DNA from: QHXW01 sp963752965
Lineage (GTDB): Bacteria; Acidobacteriota; Terriglobia; Bryobacterales; Bryobacteraceae
Direction: 5' to 3'
DNA length: 64,000 nt
Assembly (NCBI GenBank): GCA_963752965.1
Contig: CAVWAJ010000010.1
Coordinates: 558,001 to 622,000, forward strand
Part shown: piece by piece, positions 52,325-60,842 of the stretch
Layout: each line of letters begins with the position of its first letter
How positions within the stretch are numbered: the stretch's first letter is position 1
Position numbers and translations under genes: made by a program
Notes under the pieces: generated by a model
The model's database searches: none
The model's input: the letters and a program-made list of their open reading frames with translations, nothing else
What the model was told of the DNA's origin: nothing

Positions 52325-53926
52325 TCAGGCCTCGGTCCGCTGCTGTTTGAAGCGCGCGCGCATTACCTTCTTGTCGAACTTGCCGACGCTGGTTTTCGGT
52401 ATGGCGTCGACGAACAGAACGTCATCGGGGAGCCACCACTTGGCGAAGTGCGGCTCGAGATGGGCGAGGATTTCCTCCTTGGTGACACGATCCAGAAACT
52501 CGGGCTTGGGAACGACGAGGGCGATGGGCCGCTCCTGCCACTTGGGATGTTCCACCGCGACTACGGCGGCCTCCAGGACCTTCGGATGTCCCATGATGGC
52601 GTTTTCCAGTTCGACACTGGAAATCCACTCACCGCCGCTCTTGATGACGTCTTTCGCACGATCGACCAGGTGCACGTAGCCTTCGGGATCGATGGTGGCT
52701 ATGTCGCCGGTGCGGAACCAACCATCCATGAAGGCCGAAGCCGAGCGCGGGTCATTGTAGTAGCCGCTGGTCACCCAAGGCCCGCGGACCTGCACTTCGC
52801 CGATGGCAGCACCGTCCCAGGGAATCTCGCGGCCCTGCTCATCGACGGCGCGAAGATCGAGGCCAATAACGGGCAGCCCTTGCTTGGCGCGCGTGGCGAA
52901 ACGGTCTTCTTCCGAGCCATCGCAGAGGTGCCGTTTCAGCGTGCTGACCGTACCGACGGGGGCCGTTTCCGTCATTCCCCATAGCTGCCGCAGTTCGATG
53001 CCATGCACCTTCTGGTAGGTCTCGATCAGCTTCCGTGGCAACGCCGAGCCGGCGCCTACGGCGAGCCGCATACTGGAGAGGTCGAACTTCTCTTGCTGGA
53101 GGACGGCGTCGAGTCCGATCCAGATCGTAGGCACGCCGCCGGCGAAAGTGACCTGCTCATCCTGGATCAACTGCGCGAGATCGCGTGGCTGCGGATGCTC
53201 TCCAGGCATGACGATTTTCGATCCCAACATAACCGCGGCAAACGGCGTGCCCCAGCCGTTGACGTGAAACATGGGCACGATCTGGAGCAGTACGTCGCGT
53301 TCACTCAGGGCAAAGGAATCGGCCATCGTGAAGGAGAGACTGTGGAGAAACAGAGCCCGGTGGCTGTAGACCACTCCCTTCGGATTGCCCGTCGTGCCGG
53401 AGGTGTAGCACATCCCGGCCGCGCAGTTCTCATCCAGATGCGGCCAGGAAAATGGTGCATCCGGAGCGCTGGCGAGCAAGGCTTCATACTCGTCAGCGGC
53501 CCCGCCGATGATCACGAGCCGCCGCACGCCCGGGATGCGATCGCGAATTCTGTCGAGCAGCGGGACGAGTGACTGGTCCACGAAGATCACGCGGTCCTCC
53601 GCGTGATTGATGATGTAGGCGAGGTCATCCGAGGAGAGCCGCAAGTTCAACGTGTGCAGAACCGCGCCGAAGCAGGTGACGGCGAAGTACAGCTCCAGAT
53701 GTTGATGCGTGTTCCAGCAGAGCGTCGCCACCCGATCGCCCTCTTGGATCCCCAGTTGGTGGAGCACGTGAGCCAGGCGATGCGTCCGCGAGGAAAAATC
53801 GCGGTACCGGTAGCGGTATGTACCCATGGGCGTGCGGGTCACAATTTCCTAGTTAAAGAAGAGCCGCTCCGCGCGGCCAAGAAAGTGCTTCAGAGTCAAC
53901 GGGTAGTCCATCATGAGCCCGTTCAT
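52325..53926 (-). pseudogene. Long-chain acyl-CoA ligase interrupted by in-frame amber codon
   Basis: The body is an acyl-CoA ligase (adenylate-forming enzyme): MCYTSGTTGNPKGVVYSHRA, LWGMTETAPVG, GWFRTGDIATIDPEGY, KDVIKSGGEWISSVELENA and ending KTSVGKFDKKVMR. Relatives have about 25 more residues at the N-terminus. These are present upstream in the same frame (MMDYPLTLKHFLGRAERLFF), preceded by GGAGG six bases before an ATG at 53926. They are separated from the body by a TAG at 53849-53851. A restart at GTG 53842, four bases after AGGA, could give a 505-aa protein from 53842 to 52325 lacking only the leading segment. So the gene is either a new pseudogene, a shortened but working enzyme, or a sequencing error. 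Confidence 0.75.
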
Positions 53927-53986
53927 AGCCCACCTCCACGCGGGATTTGTCGGAACCACAGCGCCACTCCATGTTATAAGCGAATT

Positions 53987-55783
53987 ATGACGCGTGTGAT
54001 CGCAGCGTTCGTCGCGGCAACCGCGCTGGCCTTCGGAGCGGCGGACGATCCGCTCAATACGCTTCGCACGGAGCATCCGCGTCTGATCCTGCTCGATAGT
54101 GAACTCGATCACATGCGGCTGCTGATCCAGCAGAATCCGCTGGCGCATAAAATCCACGCCGACTTGGTGAAGGACGCGGAGAAACTCCTCACCACGCCAA
54201 CTGTCGAATACAAACTCGTGGGTCCTCGCCTGCTGGCGCAAAGCCGGAATTGCCTCGATCGTGTGTACACGCTGGCGCTGCTGTACCGTCTCGACGGCCG
54301 GAAGCCGTTTCTGGATCGCGCGGTCGAAGAGCTCAGCGCCGCGGCCGATTTCAAGGACTGGAACCCATCGCATTTTCTAGACACGGCGGAGATGACCCAC
54401 GCATTTGCCATCGGGTACGACTGGCTGTATCCGGCGTTGAGTCCCGAACAGCGCGCCTGGATGCGGGAGGCGATTGTGGACAAGGGCCTCAACCCTGCGC
54501 TGGCTGCCTATCAGAGCCAGGCTTTTTGGGTGACTGCCCGGCACAACTGGAACCAGGTTTGTAACGGCGGAATTGCCATGGGTGCGCTGGCGGTGGCCGA
54601 GGACGAACCGGCAAAGAGCCGGGCAGTGATGCGAGATGCGCTGGAATCCATCCCGCACTCTTTGGCCGCGTACGCGCCGGATGGCGGCTGGGCAGAGGGG
54701 CCGGGTTATTGGCACTACGGCACCAGCTACGCCGTGACCTTTCTGGCCGCGCTCGAGTCCGCGGTTGGCACGGATTTCGGCCTTTCGACAGCAAAGGGTT
54801 TCGATCGCACCGGACGTTTCCGCATCTACTTCAGCGGACCTTCCGGTAGATCCTTCAACTACGCTGACGCCCACGACCACACCGAACCGGCTCCCGAGAT
54901 GTTCTGGCTGGCGCGCCGGTTTGCGGAACCGGTATACGCGTGGCAGGAGCAACGCTTGCTCCAGGCGGGTTCCGCTCCTCACGCGCTCGACCTGGTTTGG
55001 TTTCAAGGCGAGGCACATAGCCCAAAACAGGACAACTGGCCTTTGAACGCGATCTTTCATGATGTGCAGGTGGCGTTTCTGCGAAGCGCATGGGACGACG
55101 CCAACGCACTGTTCGTCGGCGTGAAGGGCGGCGACAACAAGGCCAACCACGCCCACCTCGATTTGGGCGAGTTCGTGCTTGACGGCGGCGGTGTGCGCTG
55201 GGCGCTCGATCTCGGGCCGGACGACTACAATCTGCCGGGTTACTTCGGACGGCAGCGGTGGAGCTACTACCGCATGCGGACCGAATCGCACAATACCGTC
55301 ACCATCGATGACGAGAACCAGGATCCGCGTGCCGAAGCCGCCATCGGGGCGCATTTCTTCTCACCGGATCTCTCCTGGGTTGAAGTGGATCTGAGCCACG
55401 CGTACTCCCGGCTGAAATCGTACCGGCGCAAGATTGGGATCGCGCAGGGGGAACAGGTCTATATTCAGGACGTGCTGGAGAGCGAGCGGCCGGTGGAGGC
55501 GGTTTGGGGCATGCTCACCGACGCGGAGGTCAAGCTGAACGGCCAGACCGCCGACCTCCAAAAGAACGGATGGACGTTGTCCGCGGAGATTCTCTCGCCC
55601 CGGCACGCGGTGTTTGATCTCGCCGCCATCGCAGCGCCCGCGCCGCAGGCGGCCAACCCGGGCGTCAAGAGACTGGTGGTTCGATTGGGCGAGAAGGTCA
55701 CGGAAATGGACTTGAAGGTGACGCTGACGCTTCATCGGACCGGGCAGCCAAAACCGAAGCTGTCGCCGAACTTCGGGTCGTGA
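53987..55783 (+). CDS. Secreted heparinase II/III-like polysaccharide lyase
   Basis: A 598-aa protein with a signal peptide (MTRVIAAFVAATALAFGAAD). An alpha-toroid N-terminal half contains RLDGRKPFLDRAVEELSAA, FAIGYDWLYPALSPEQRAWM, TARHNWNQVCNGGIAMGALA and GGWAEGPGYWHYGTSYAV. The Heparinase_II_III part follows with NYADAHDHTEPAPEMF, NKANHAHLDLGEFVLDGGG and RTESHNTVTIDDENQDPRAE. Conserved Asn, Tyr and His that act in lyase catalysis are present (HNWNQ, GYWHYG, NHAHLDLG). It would cleave an acidic polysaccharide; the substrate is unknown. The frame extends upstream but the signal peptide decides the start. It is divergent from the acyl-CoA ligase. Confidence 0.85.
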   Translation: MTRVIAAFVAATALAFGAADDPLNTLRTEHPRLILLDSELDHMRLLIQQNPLAHKIHADLVKDAEKLLTTPTVEYKLVGPRLLAQSRNCLDRVYTLALLYRLDGRKPFLDRAVEELSAAADFKDWNPSHFLDTAEMTHAFAIGYDWLYPALSPEQRAWMREAIVDKGLNPALAAYQSQAFWVTARHNWNQVCNGGIAMGALAVAEDEPAKSRAVMRDALESIPHSLAAYAPDGGWAEGPGYWHYGTSYAVTFLAALESAVGTDFGLSTAKGFDRTGRFRIYFSGPSGRSFNYADAHDHTEPAPEMFWLARRFAEPVYAWQEQRLLQAGSAPHALDLVWFQGEAHSPKQDNWPLNAIFHDVQVAFLRSAWDDANALFVGVKGGDNKANHAHLDLGEFVLDGGGVRWALDLGPDDYNLPGYFGRQRWSYYRMRTESHNTVTIDDENQDPRAEAAIGAHFFSPDLSWVEVDLSHAYSRLKSYRRKIGIAQGEQVYIQDVLESERPVEAVWGMLTDAEVKLNGQTADLQKNGWTLSAEILSPRHAVFDLAAIAAPAPQAANPGVKRLVVRLGEKVTEMDLKVTLTLHRTGQPKPKLSPNFGS

Positions 55784-55809
55784 CGTTGCCCTAGAATAGG
55801 TAGTTCCTC

Positions 55810-57219
55810 ATGTCTCCCCTTCGGCTGTCCGTCCTGGTGCCTCTGTACAACGAAGAAGAGTTCGTCGCGCCGATCATTGCGCGCGTGCTGGAGGCCCCAC
55901 TGCCCGATGGAATGGATCGCGAGGTCATTGTGGTGGACGATGGATCGAGCGACGGCTCGGCGGAAATTGTCGCCGGGATGGCGGCACGGCATCCGGAGAT
56001 CCGGCTCGTGCGGCACGAGCGCAACCGGGGCAAAGGGGCAGCCATCCGCACTGCCATTGAGCACGCGCGCGGCGAGTTTTCGATCATTCAGGACGCCGAT
56101 CTGGAATACGATCCACGGGAATACGTTCAAGTACTGCGTCCCTTGCTCGAAGGCAAAGCGGACGTGGTGTATGGCTCGCGTTTCATGATTGTGGGGGAGC
56201 GGCGCGTGCTTTATTTCTGGCACTCTGTGGCTAATCGCCTCCTCACGGAACTCTGCAATCTGGTCGCGGATCTCAATCTCACGGACATGGAGACTTGCTA
56301 CAAGGCGTTCCGCACGTCGCTTTTGAAAAGCATTCCCATCCGCAGCGAACGCTTCGGCATCGAGCCGGAGCTGACCATCAAGACTGCCAGGCGCCAGGTG
56401 CGTATCTACGAGACTCCCATCAGCTATCACGGGCGCACCTATGAGGAAGGGAAGAAGATTGGGCTGAAAGATGCGTTAGAGGCGGTGTTTGTCATCCTGC
56501 GGTATGCCTTCACCAATGACATATACAAAGACTCGGGCCCGGACATTCTCCACGCGCTTTCGAAAGCGCCGCGCTTCAACCGCTGGATGGGCGAAACCAT
56601 CCGTCCGTACGTCGGCGAGAGAGTGCTCGAGATCGGCGCCGGGATCGGAAACCTCACGCGGGTACTGATCCCGCGCGTCAAGTGCTACGTCGCGGCGGAT
56701 ATCGACCCAGAGCACATGGCGCGGCTGGCTACGCGCTTCCAGCACCGCCACAACCTTCACGTGCGCCATTGCGATCTGGCCGAGGCCTCTGACTTCGCCG
56801 GCCTCGGTGGCATGGATACGGTCGTCTGTCTCAACGTGCTCGAGCACATCGAGGATGATATGCAAGGCTTGCGCAACATCCACTCGGCGCTCGCGAAAGA
56901 CGGGCGCGCGATTGTGCTCGTGCCGCACGGGCAAGAAATTTTCGGTACTTTGGACGCCGCGCTCGGCCACTACCGCCGGTACTCCCACGAAGAACTGAGA
57001 CAGAAGATGGAACAGGCCGGCTTCCGCGTGGAGAGGATTCTCGACTTCAACCGCATCTCACGGCCCGGCTGGTACGTGAGCGGAAAGGTGCTCAAGCGCA
57101 CAACGCTTGGCGCAATGCAGATGAAGTTATTCGATCAGCTTGTCTGGCTGTGGCGGCGCATCGACCGGCGCTTGCCCTGGCCGCCGACCTCGATCATCGC
57201 GATTGCGGTGAAGCCGTAG
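55810..57219 (+). CDS. GT2 glycosyltransferase-methyltransferase fusion
   Basis: Two enzymes in one 469-aa chain. Residues ~1-235 are a DPM1-like GT2 domain: LSVLVPLYNEEEFVAPIIAR, EVIVVDDGSSDGSAEIVAG, NRGKGAAIRTAIEHA, IQDADLEYDPREY and MVVGSRFM-like DVVYGSRFMI. Residues ~255-440 are a class I SAM methyltransferase: GERVLEIGAGIGNLTRVLIP (motif I), AADIDPEHMARL and CLNVLEHIEDDMQGL. GT2 domains of this type transfer sugars to polyprenyl phosphate; the attached methyltransferase may methylate the same sugar or lipid. It follows the heparinase gene by 26 bases. Its 3' end overlaps the convergent thioredoxin gene by 26 bases. Confidence 0.9.
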   Translation: MSPLRLSVLVPLYNEEEFVAPIIARVLEAPLPDGMDREVIVVDDGSSDGSAEIVAGMAARHPEIRLVRHERNRGKGAAIRTAIEHARGEFSIIQDADLEYDPREYVQVLRPLLEGKADVVYGSRFMIVGERRVLYFWHSVANRLLTELCNLVADLNLTDMETCYKAFRTSLLKSIPIRSERFGIEPELTIKTARRQVRIYETPISYHGRTYEEGKKIGLKDALEAVFVILRYAFTNDIYKDSGPDILHALSKAPRFNRWMGETIRPYVGERVLEIGAGIGNLTRVLIPRVKCYVAADIDPEHMARLATRFQHRHNLHVRHCDLAEASDFAGLGGMDTVVCLNVLEHIEDDMQGLRNIHSALAKDGRAIVLVPHGQEIFGTLDAALGHYRRYSHEELRQKMEQAGFRVERILDFNRISRPGWYVSGKVLKRTTLGAMQMKLFDQLVWLWRRIDRRLPWPPTSIIAIAVKP

Positions 57220-58111
57220 CGCGAGCCGAGAGAGTCTTTAGTTCGCCCTGGATCACGTCCTCGAGCGCGGCGGTCTCCATACCTCCGTTGTAGTGTTTGC
57301 CGTTGACGAACACAGTCGGCGTCCCAAGTACACCGGCCTGCTCGCCTTGGTCCAATTCCTTCTCGACGACCGGCTTGTATTTCCCGGACTTCATGTCCAT
57401 GTAAAACCGGACCATGTCCAGACCGAGTTCCTTGGCCCATTCCGTAATCCTGTCCGGTGAGAGACTGCGGAAGTTGGCGTACATTTTGTCGTGCAAAGGC
57501 CAGAATTTTCCCTGCGCATTAGCGGCCAAGGCTGCCTCCGCCGCGTACGCCGCCTGCGAATGAATGTCGAGCGGAAACTGCTTAAATACCAGGCGCACGT
57601 CGGTGGGATGTTTCGCCAGAATGCTGTTGAGGTTGGCCACGGCAACCGCGCAATAAGGGCACTGAAAATCGGAGAACTCGACGAGCGTGATCTTGGCGTT
57701 GGCCGGCCCGCGGAAGGGATCGCCAGCGATCGGAATCGATACCGCCTCATCCAGCAGCGGCGGTGCTTCGTTCATCCGGCGCTTGAGTTCCGCGCGAATG
57801 GCATCGGGCGATTTGCCTTCTTGCAGCTCCCTCGCCACCATAGCAGCCAGGGTGCGGCTGCGGCCGCATTTCGGATCTTTCACGCGGCACTCGGCGATTT
57901 TGAACACGCAACCGCAGTTGCAGCCCTCCGACCGAATCAGTGTGAGCAGAACGTGTTTTTGCTGGGCGCTCAGGCCGCTCTGATCCAACCCGGCGAATTC
58001 GGTCATGGTCTGCCACGCCTCCGGGGCGTGCGCGGGTACCTGGGCGAATGTTAGAGCGCCGAGCATGCCGGCGACGATGGTGCGTGTCAGTACCTTGAGC
58101 GGATGCAACAC
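57194..58111 (-). CDS. CcmH-like domain fused to DsbA-type thioredoxin
   Basis: An exported protein of 305 aa. Signal peptide (KVLTRTIVAGMLGALTFAQV), then a Cys-rich region SEGCNCGCVFKIAECRVKDP followed by KCGRSRTLAAMVARELQEGK and SPDAIRAELKRR, which resembles the CcmH/CycL helical domain of cytochrome c maturation. Next a DsbA-like thioredoxin domain with active site VEFSDFQCPYCAVAVANLNS (CPYC) and the cis-Pro region GVLGTPTVFVNGKHYNGG. It probably shuttles thiols or reduces apocytochrome c or other periplasmic proteins. GTG at 58111 was chosen because it gives a good signal peptide; the frame is open further upstream. The fusion is the feature of note. Confidence 0.82.
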   Translation of the reverse strand: MLHPLKVLTRTIVAGMLGALTFAQVPAHAPEAWQTMTEFAGLDQSGLSAQQKHVLLTLIRSEGCNCGCVFKIAECRVKDPKCGRSRTLAAMVARELQEGKSPDAIRAELKRRMNEAPPLLDEAVSIPIAGDPFRGPANAKITLVEFSDFQCPYCAVAVANLNSILAKHPTDVRLVFKQFPLDIHSQAAYAAEAALAANAQGKFWPLHDKMYANFRSLSPDRITEWAKELGLDMVRFYMDMKSGKYKPVVEKELDQGEQAGVLGTPTVFVNGKHYNGGMETAALEDVIQGELKTLSARATASPQSR

Positions 58112-58149
58112 TACTACCCAGTTTAGTCGAAGCCCACCGCGCTTGTGAA

Positions 58150-59082
58150 TTAGACCCCGCCGGGTACGCCCAGGCTCTTGGCCCTCATTGGCGACATGGC
58201 GGCTTCGGGGCAATAGCGGGTGATGATCTCCCTTGCTATTTCCGCACGCCGCACGCGTTCGCGGGATAAGGCAATGACGGTGCTCTCAACGTGTGTGCCG
58301 CTCGGATAAACGTCCGGCGCATTACGCAATCCGAACTTGAGATAGATCGGCGAAGCCACGCGGATGAGCTCCGGAATCTCGTAGTAGCGCACGAAACCGC
58401 CGATGTTGTCGGGAGCTTCCACGTAGAAATCGATGGGCGCGTCAATGGCGGCGCGAATGGCCGCGATCTGCGGGATGGTCAAATCCGACGGGATATTGAT
58501 GGTATTCGCGCCAAGCAGTTCAAGAATGCGTGCCGACGCCGGGTTGGTGGGCGCCATCATGACCGAAGTCTTGATGATGAGGTCCACGGGCAGGTCGCCG
58601 GCGGCGCGCATATTGCCGACGATTTGCAGGATGCCGATGTCGGACACCAGCACGCTGCGCAGGCCCAGCCGGACAGCGCGCTTCACATCCTCCATGGCGA
58701 AGACGAGTTGCTCGGCGCCACGCAGCGAGAGTCCCAACGACTTGCCCGCCGCGGAGAACGCTTGCGCGCCAACGTCAAAGGTCGCGCGCGGGCCTATGAA
58801 CAGGTTCACTTCGATGCCGGCCTTGCGGCCCATGTCGAGCATCTCCGAGATCTCGGCATCGGTCATGAGCATGATGCCGCTGCCCTGGCTCACGCGATGC
58901 ACCGGCACTTTGCGTTGCTCAGCCTCGTTCAGCACCGCGGCGAGCACACGCGGCCCTTCGGTAGAGGGAATTTCAATGCGATACTGGCCGCCATCGGGGA
59001 ACCGCTTGATGGAACTGGGGCATTCGATCAGGTCGCGGCCCGGCAAGCCGCGGTGCTCCAAAAACTCGCGCGAGCTCTTCAT
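58150..59082 (-). CDS. TIM-barrel-like protein, U32-peptidase-like (tentative)
   Basis: A 310-aa soluble protein: SSIKRFPDGGQYRIEIPSTE, NLFIGPRATFDVGAQAFSAA, VRLGLRSVLVSDIGILQIVG, INIPSDLTIPQIAAIRAAID, DFYVEAPDNIGGFVRYYEIP and YLKFGLRNAPDVYPSG. The alternation of strands and helices and the Asp/Asn/Gly-rich loops suggest a TIM barrel. Some acidobacterial relatives carry a U32 peptidase label, but I see no U32 active-site signature and would not assign proteolysis. ATGA overlap with the homoserine kinase stop shows coupling, so a link to threonine or a related pathway is possible. I chose ATG at 59082; the frame is open further upstream only as overlap with thrB. Confidence 0.7.
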   Translation of the reverse strand: MKSSREFLEHRGLPGRDLIECPSSIKRFPDGGQYRIEIPSTEGPRVLAAVLNEAEQRKVPVHRVSQGSGIMLMTDAEISEMLDMGRKAGIEVNLFIGPRATFDVGAQAFSAAGKSLGLSLRGAEQLVFAMEDVKRAVRLGLRSVLVSDIGILQIVGNMRAAGDLPVDLIIKTSVMMAPTNPASARILELLGANTINIPSDLTIPQIAAIRAAIDAPIDFYVEAPDNIGGFVRYYEIPELIRVASPIYLKFGLRNAPDVYPSGTHVESTVIALSRERVRRAEIAREIITRYCPEAAMSPMRAKSLGVPGGV

Positions 59083-59990
59083 GTTTCGATTCCTTCCTGT
59101 ATCTGATAGCCGCATTCGGCGACCGTCGCGTGCAGCACCTCCGATTGATGGCCGTGAAGCGCGAACACCTGCCGCACCAGGTCGCATACCTGCTGATAAC
59201 CGCGCTCGTAGAACACCAGGATCGACGGGCCGGCTCCGCTCAAGGTGCAACCCAATAGACCTGGCGCGCGCAGCTTCAGGATGTCGTCGAGGCCGGACAC
59301 CAGAGCAGCGCGGTACGGCTGATGAAACCTGTCTTCCAACGCGGCTGGAAACGCGCTGGCAGCGCCCGTGGCCAGAGCGGCGATCAGCAACGCGGCGCGC
59401 TGCACATTGAAAATGGCGTCGGCGCGAGCGTAGCAATCCGGCAGCACGGCTCGCGCCTTCGACGTGGGCAACATGAAATCGGGGACGACTACGCCGACGC
59501 CGAAAGCCGCGGGCATGTTCAGCCGCACGGTTCGGGCGACACCCCCGGAATCGATGGCGCTGGCTACGATCGAACCCAGCACGCACGCTGCTACGTTATC
59601 AGGATGGCCCTCCAAACGCGCGGCTTCGTCGAGGATGCGCAGAGGCTTCCAACGGAGATCGAGCAGCCGGTCGGCAATCACGACTCCCGCGGTCAGCGCG
59701 GCCGCACTCGAACCCAGGCCCTTGCCGATAGGAATGTCGTTGCGGATTTGCAGCTCGATGGCCGGCATCGTCACGCGCATGTCCCGCGCGACGGCCAGCG
59801 TGGTTTGCCAGATCAGATTGTCTTCGCCCGTGGAAATCGTTTCGGCGTCGCGCCCTTCCGCTCGGATGGACAGACGCTCGCTCTGGCGAAAGCGGCACTC
59901 CAGGTAGATTCCCAGCGCCAGGCCCAGCGCATCGAAGCCAGGGCCGAGATTGGCGCTGGAGGCCGGCACTCGAAGCGAAGTCCAAGGCAT
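59079..59990 (-). CDS. thrB: Homoserine kinase
   Basis: A GHMP kinase of 303 aa that phosphorylates homoserine on the route to threonine. Signatures: RVPASSANLGPGFDALGLAL at the N-terminus, IPIGKGLGSSAAALTAGVVI (ATP-binding GLGSSAA) and LEGHPDNVAACVLGSIVAS. The C-terminal GHMP domain contains GLLGCTLSGAGPSILVFYER (SGAGPS). The ATG at 59990 is at the usual place before RVPAS. It overlaps the TIM-barrel-like gene downstream by ATGA. A TGPQTPEGR-family frame on the same strand overlaps its 5' part. Confidence 0.95.
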   Translation of the reverse strand: MPWTSLRVPASSANLGPGFDALGLALGIYLECRFRQSERLSIRAEGRDAETISTGEDNLIWQTTLAVARDMRVTMPAIELQIRNDIPIGKGLGSSAAALTAGVVIADRLLDLRWKPLRILDEAARLEGHPDNVAACVLGSIVASAIDSGGVARTVRLNMPAAFGVGVVVPDFMLPTSKARAVLPDCYARADAIFNVQRAALLIAALATGAASAFPAALEDRFHQPYRAALVSGLDDILKLRAPGLLGCTLSGAGPSILVFYERGYQQVCDLVRQVFALHGHQSEVLHATVAECGYQIQEGIET

Positions 59991-60633
59991 AAGGGGCCAT
60001 TATAGCGAGTGACAGAGGACGGACCACGTGCTCATCGGTGAGCCGGGAATTGGGACCGCGCGAATGCATCGAACTAGGGGCAGCGTCGGGCGTCCGGTTT
60101 TGGGATTGGGTTTGATTTGCGAAATCAGTTTCCGGTGGCGGTGGGTCTTCAACGGCGGGAGCCGTGGCAGCGCGGAGGCGGTCGAGTTCGTGAAGCGCCC
60201 GGTAGAATGCGCGTTCGATGCGGGTTTCGTAGCGCGAAAGGGTTTCGATGGAACGGGAGCCGGAAGTGTCGTAGGCGAAGGCGCGCGAACGGGGATCGAG
60301 ATCGGGCGAGTTTTCGTCGCGGGACAGTTGCGACATACGGATACTGAACAGACCGGTTTCGAGGGCGCGCATGCGGCGCAGGCGCCAGGAGGCCATGGCC
60401 ATTTGCTCGACGAGCAGGGTTTCGGTTGGTCCGGCGGGCTGGTATTCCGCGAGAAAGGCGTCGAGCAATTCCTGAAACTCTTCAGGGTTTTCGTTGGGGA
60501 GGACCGTAGTTTGGGCGGATAGGCCGTGGCGGAGCGCGTTGAGGCCGACGGCGGCGCGACCTTCGGGAGTTTGCGGGCCGGTCGAGAACTGGGCGTTGCG
60601 ACGATTGGCGTCGAGTTGGCGTTGGGAAAGCAT
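59599..60633 (-). CDS. TGPQTPEGR-family hypothetical protein with 3' overrun into thrB
   Basis: The N-terminal ~180 residues are a recognisable acidobacterial/soil-bacterial family: MLSQRQLDANRRNAQFSTGP, QTPEGRAAVGLNALRHGLSA, EFQELLDAFLAEYQPAGPTE and MAMASWRLRRMRALETGLF. It is soluble, helical and of unknown function, usually ~180-230 aa and multi-copy. Here no stop appears until 59599, so the frame runs 392 bases into thrB in another frame. The last ~130 residues are an Arg/Pro/Gly-rich shadow of thrB. Either the original stop was lost or the gene is decaying. The start is ATG at 60633. Confidence 0.6.
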   Translation of the reverse strand: MLSQRQLDANRRNAQFSTGPQTPEGRAAVGLNALRHGLSAQTTVLPNENPEEFQELLDAFLAEYQPAGPTETLLVEQMAMASWRLRRMRALETGLFSIRMSQLSRDENSPDLDPRSRAFAYDTSGSRSIETLSRYETRIERAFYRALHELDRLRAATAPAVEDPPPPETDFANQTQSQNRTPDAAPSSMHSRGPNSRLTDEHVVRPLSLAIMAPYALDFASSAGLQRQSRPWLRCAGPGAGNLPGVPLSPERASVHPSGRARRRNDFHGRRQSDLANHAGRRAGHARDDAGHRAANPQRHSYRQGPGFECGRADRGSRDCRPAARSPLEASAHPRRSRAFGGPS

Positions 60634-60784
60634 AAGGTTGACTGTTGCGGCAGAAGCCGCGTCCAGGATAGTGCGGGGGATTGGGGCGACAGGCGGTGGG
60701 AGCGCGAATTTGGTTGACGAGGCTGGGGAAAAAAGTGGAGGGACGGAGTGAACGGGGAGCGGGGAGGTGTTCTTAGGCTAAGGA

Positions 60785-60816
60785 ACAGTGGACGCTAGCA
60801 AAGGAGCGTCCACTGT
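60785..60816. terminator. Hairpin between phosphodiesterase and TGPQTPEGR genes
   Basis: A perfect 12-base stem (60785-60796 with 60805-60816) and 8-base loop lie 27 bases after the stop of the minus-strand phosphodiesterase gene. A weaker inverted repeat (60769-60775 with 60779-60786) adjoins it. No T-run follows on either strand, so it may be a terminator without a U-tract or an mRNA-stabilising hairpin. Confidence 0.5.
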
Positions 60817-60842
60817 CGGTTCATGCCGCTTTTGCAGACCGG

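Noticed and set aside
53849..54373. 174-codon minus-strand frame upstream of the acyl-CoA ligase
   Set aside because: Only its last 25 codons are meaningful, and those are the N-terminus of the interrupted ligase; the rest is antisense to the heparinase-like gene.
54377..55354. 325-codon open frame antisense to the heparinase-like gene
   Set aside because: No recognisable domain; explained by high GC on the opposite strand.
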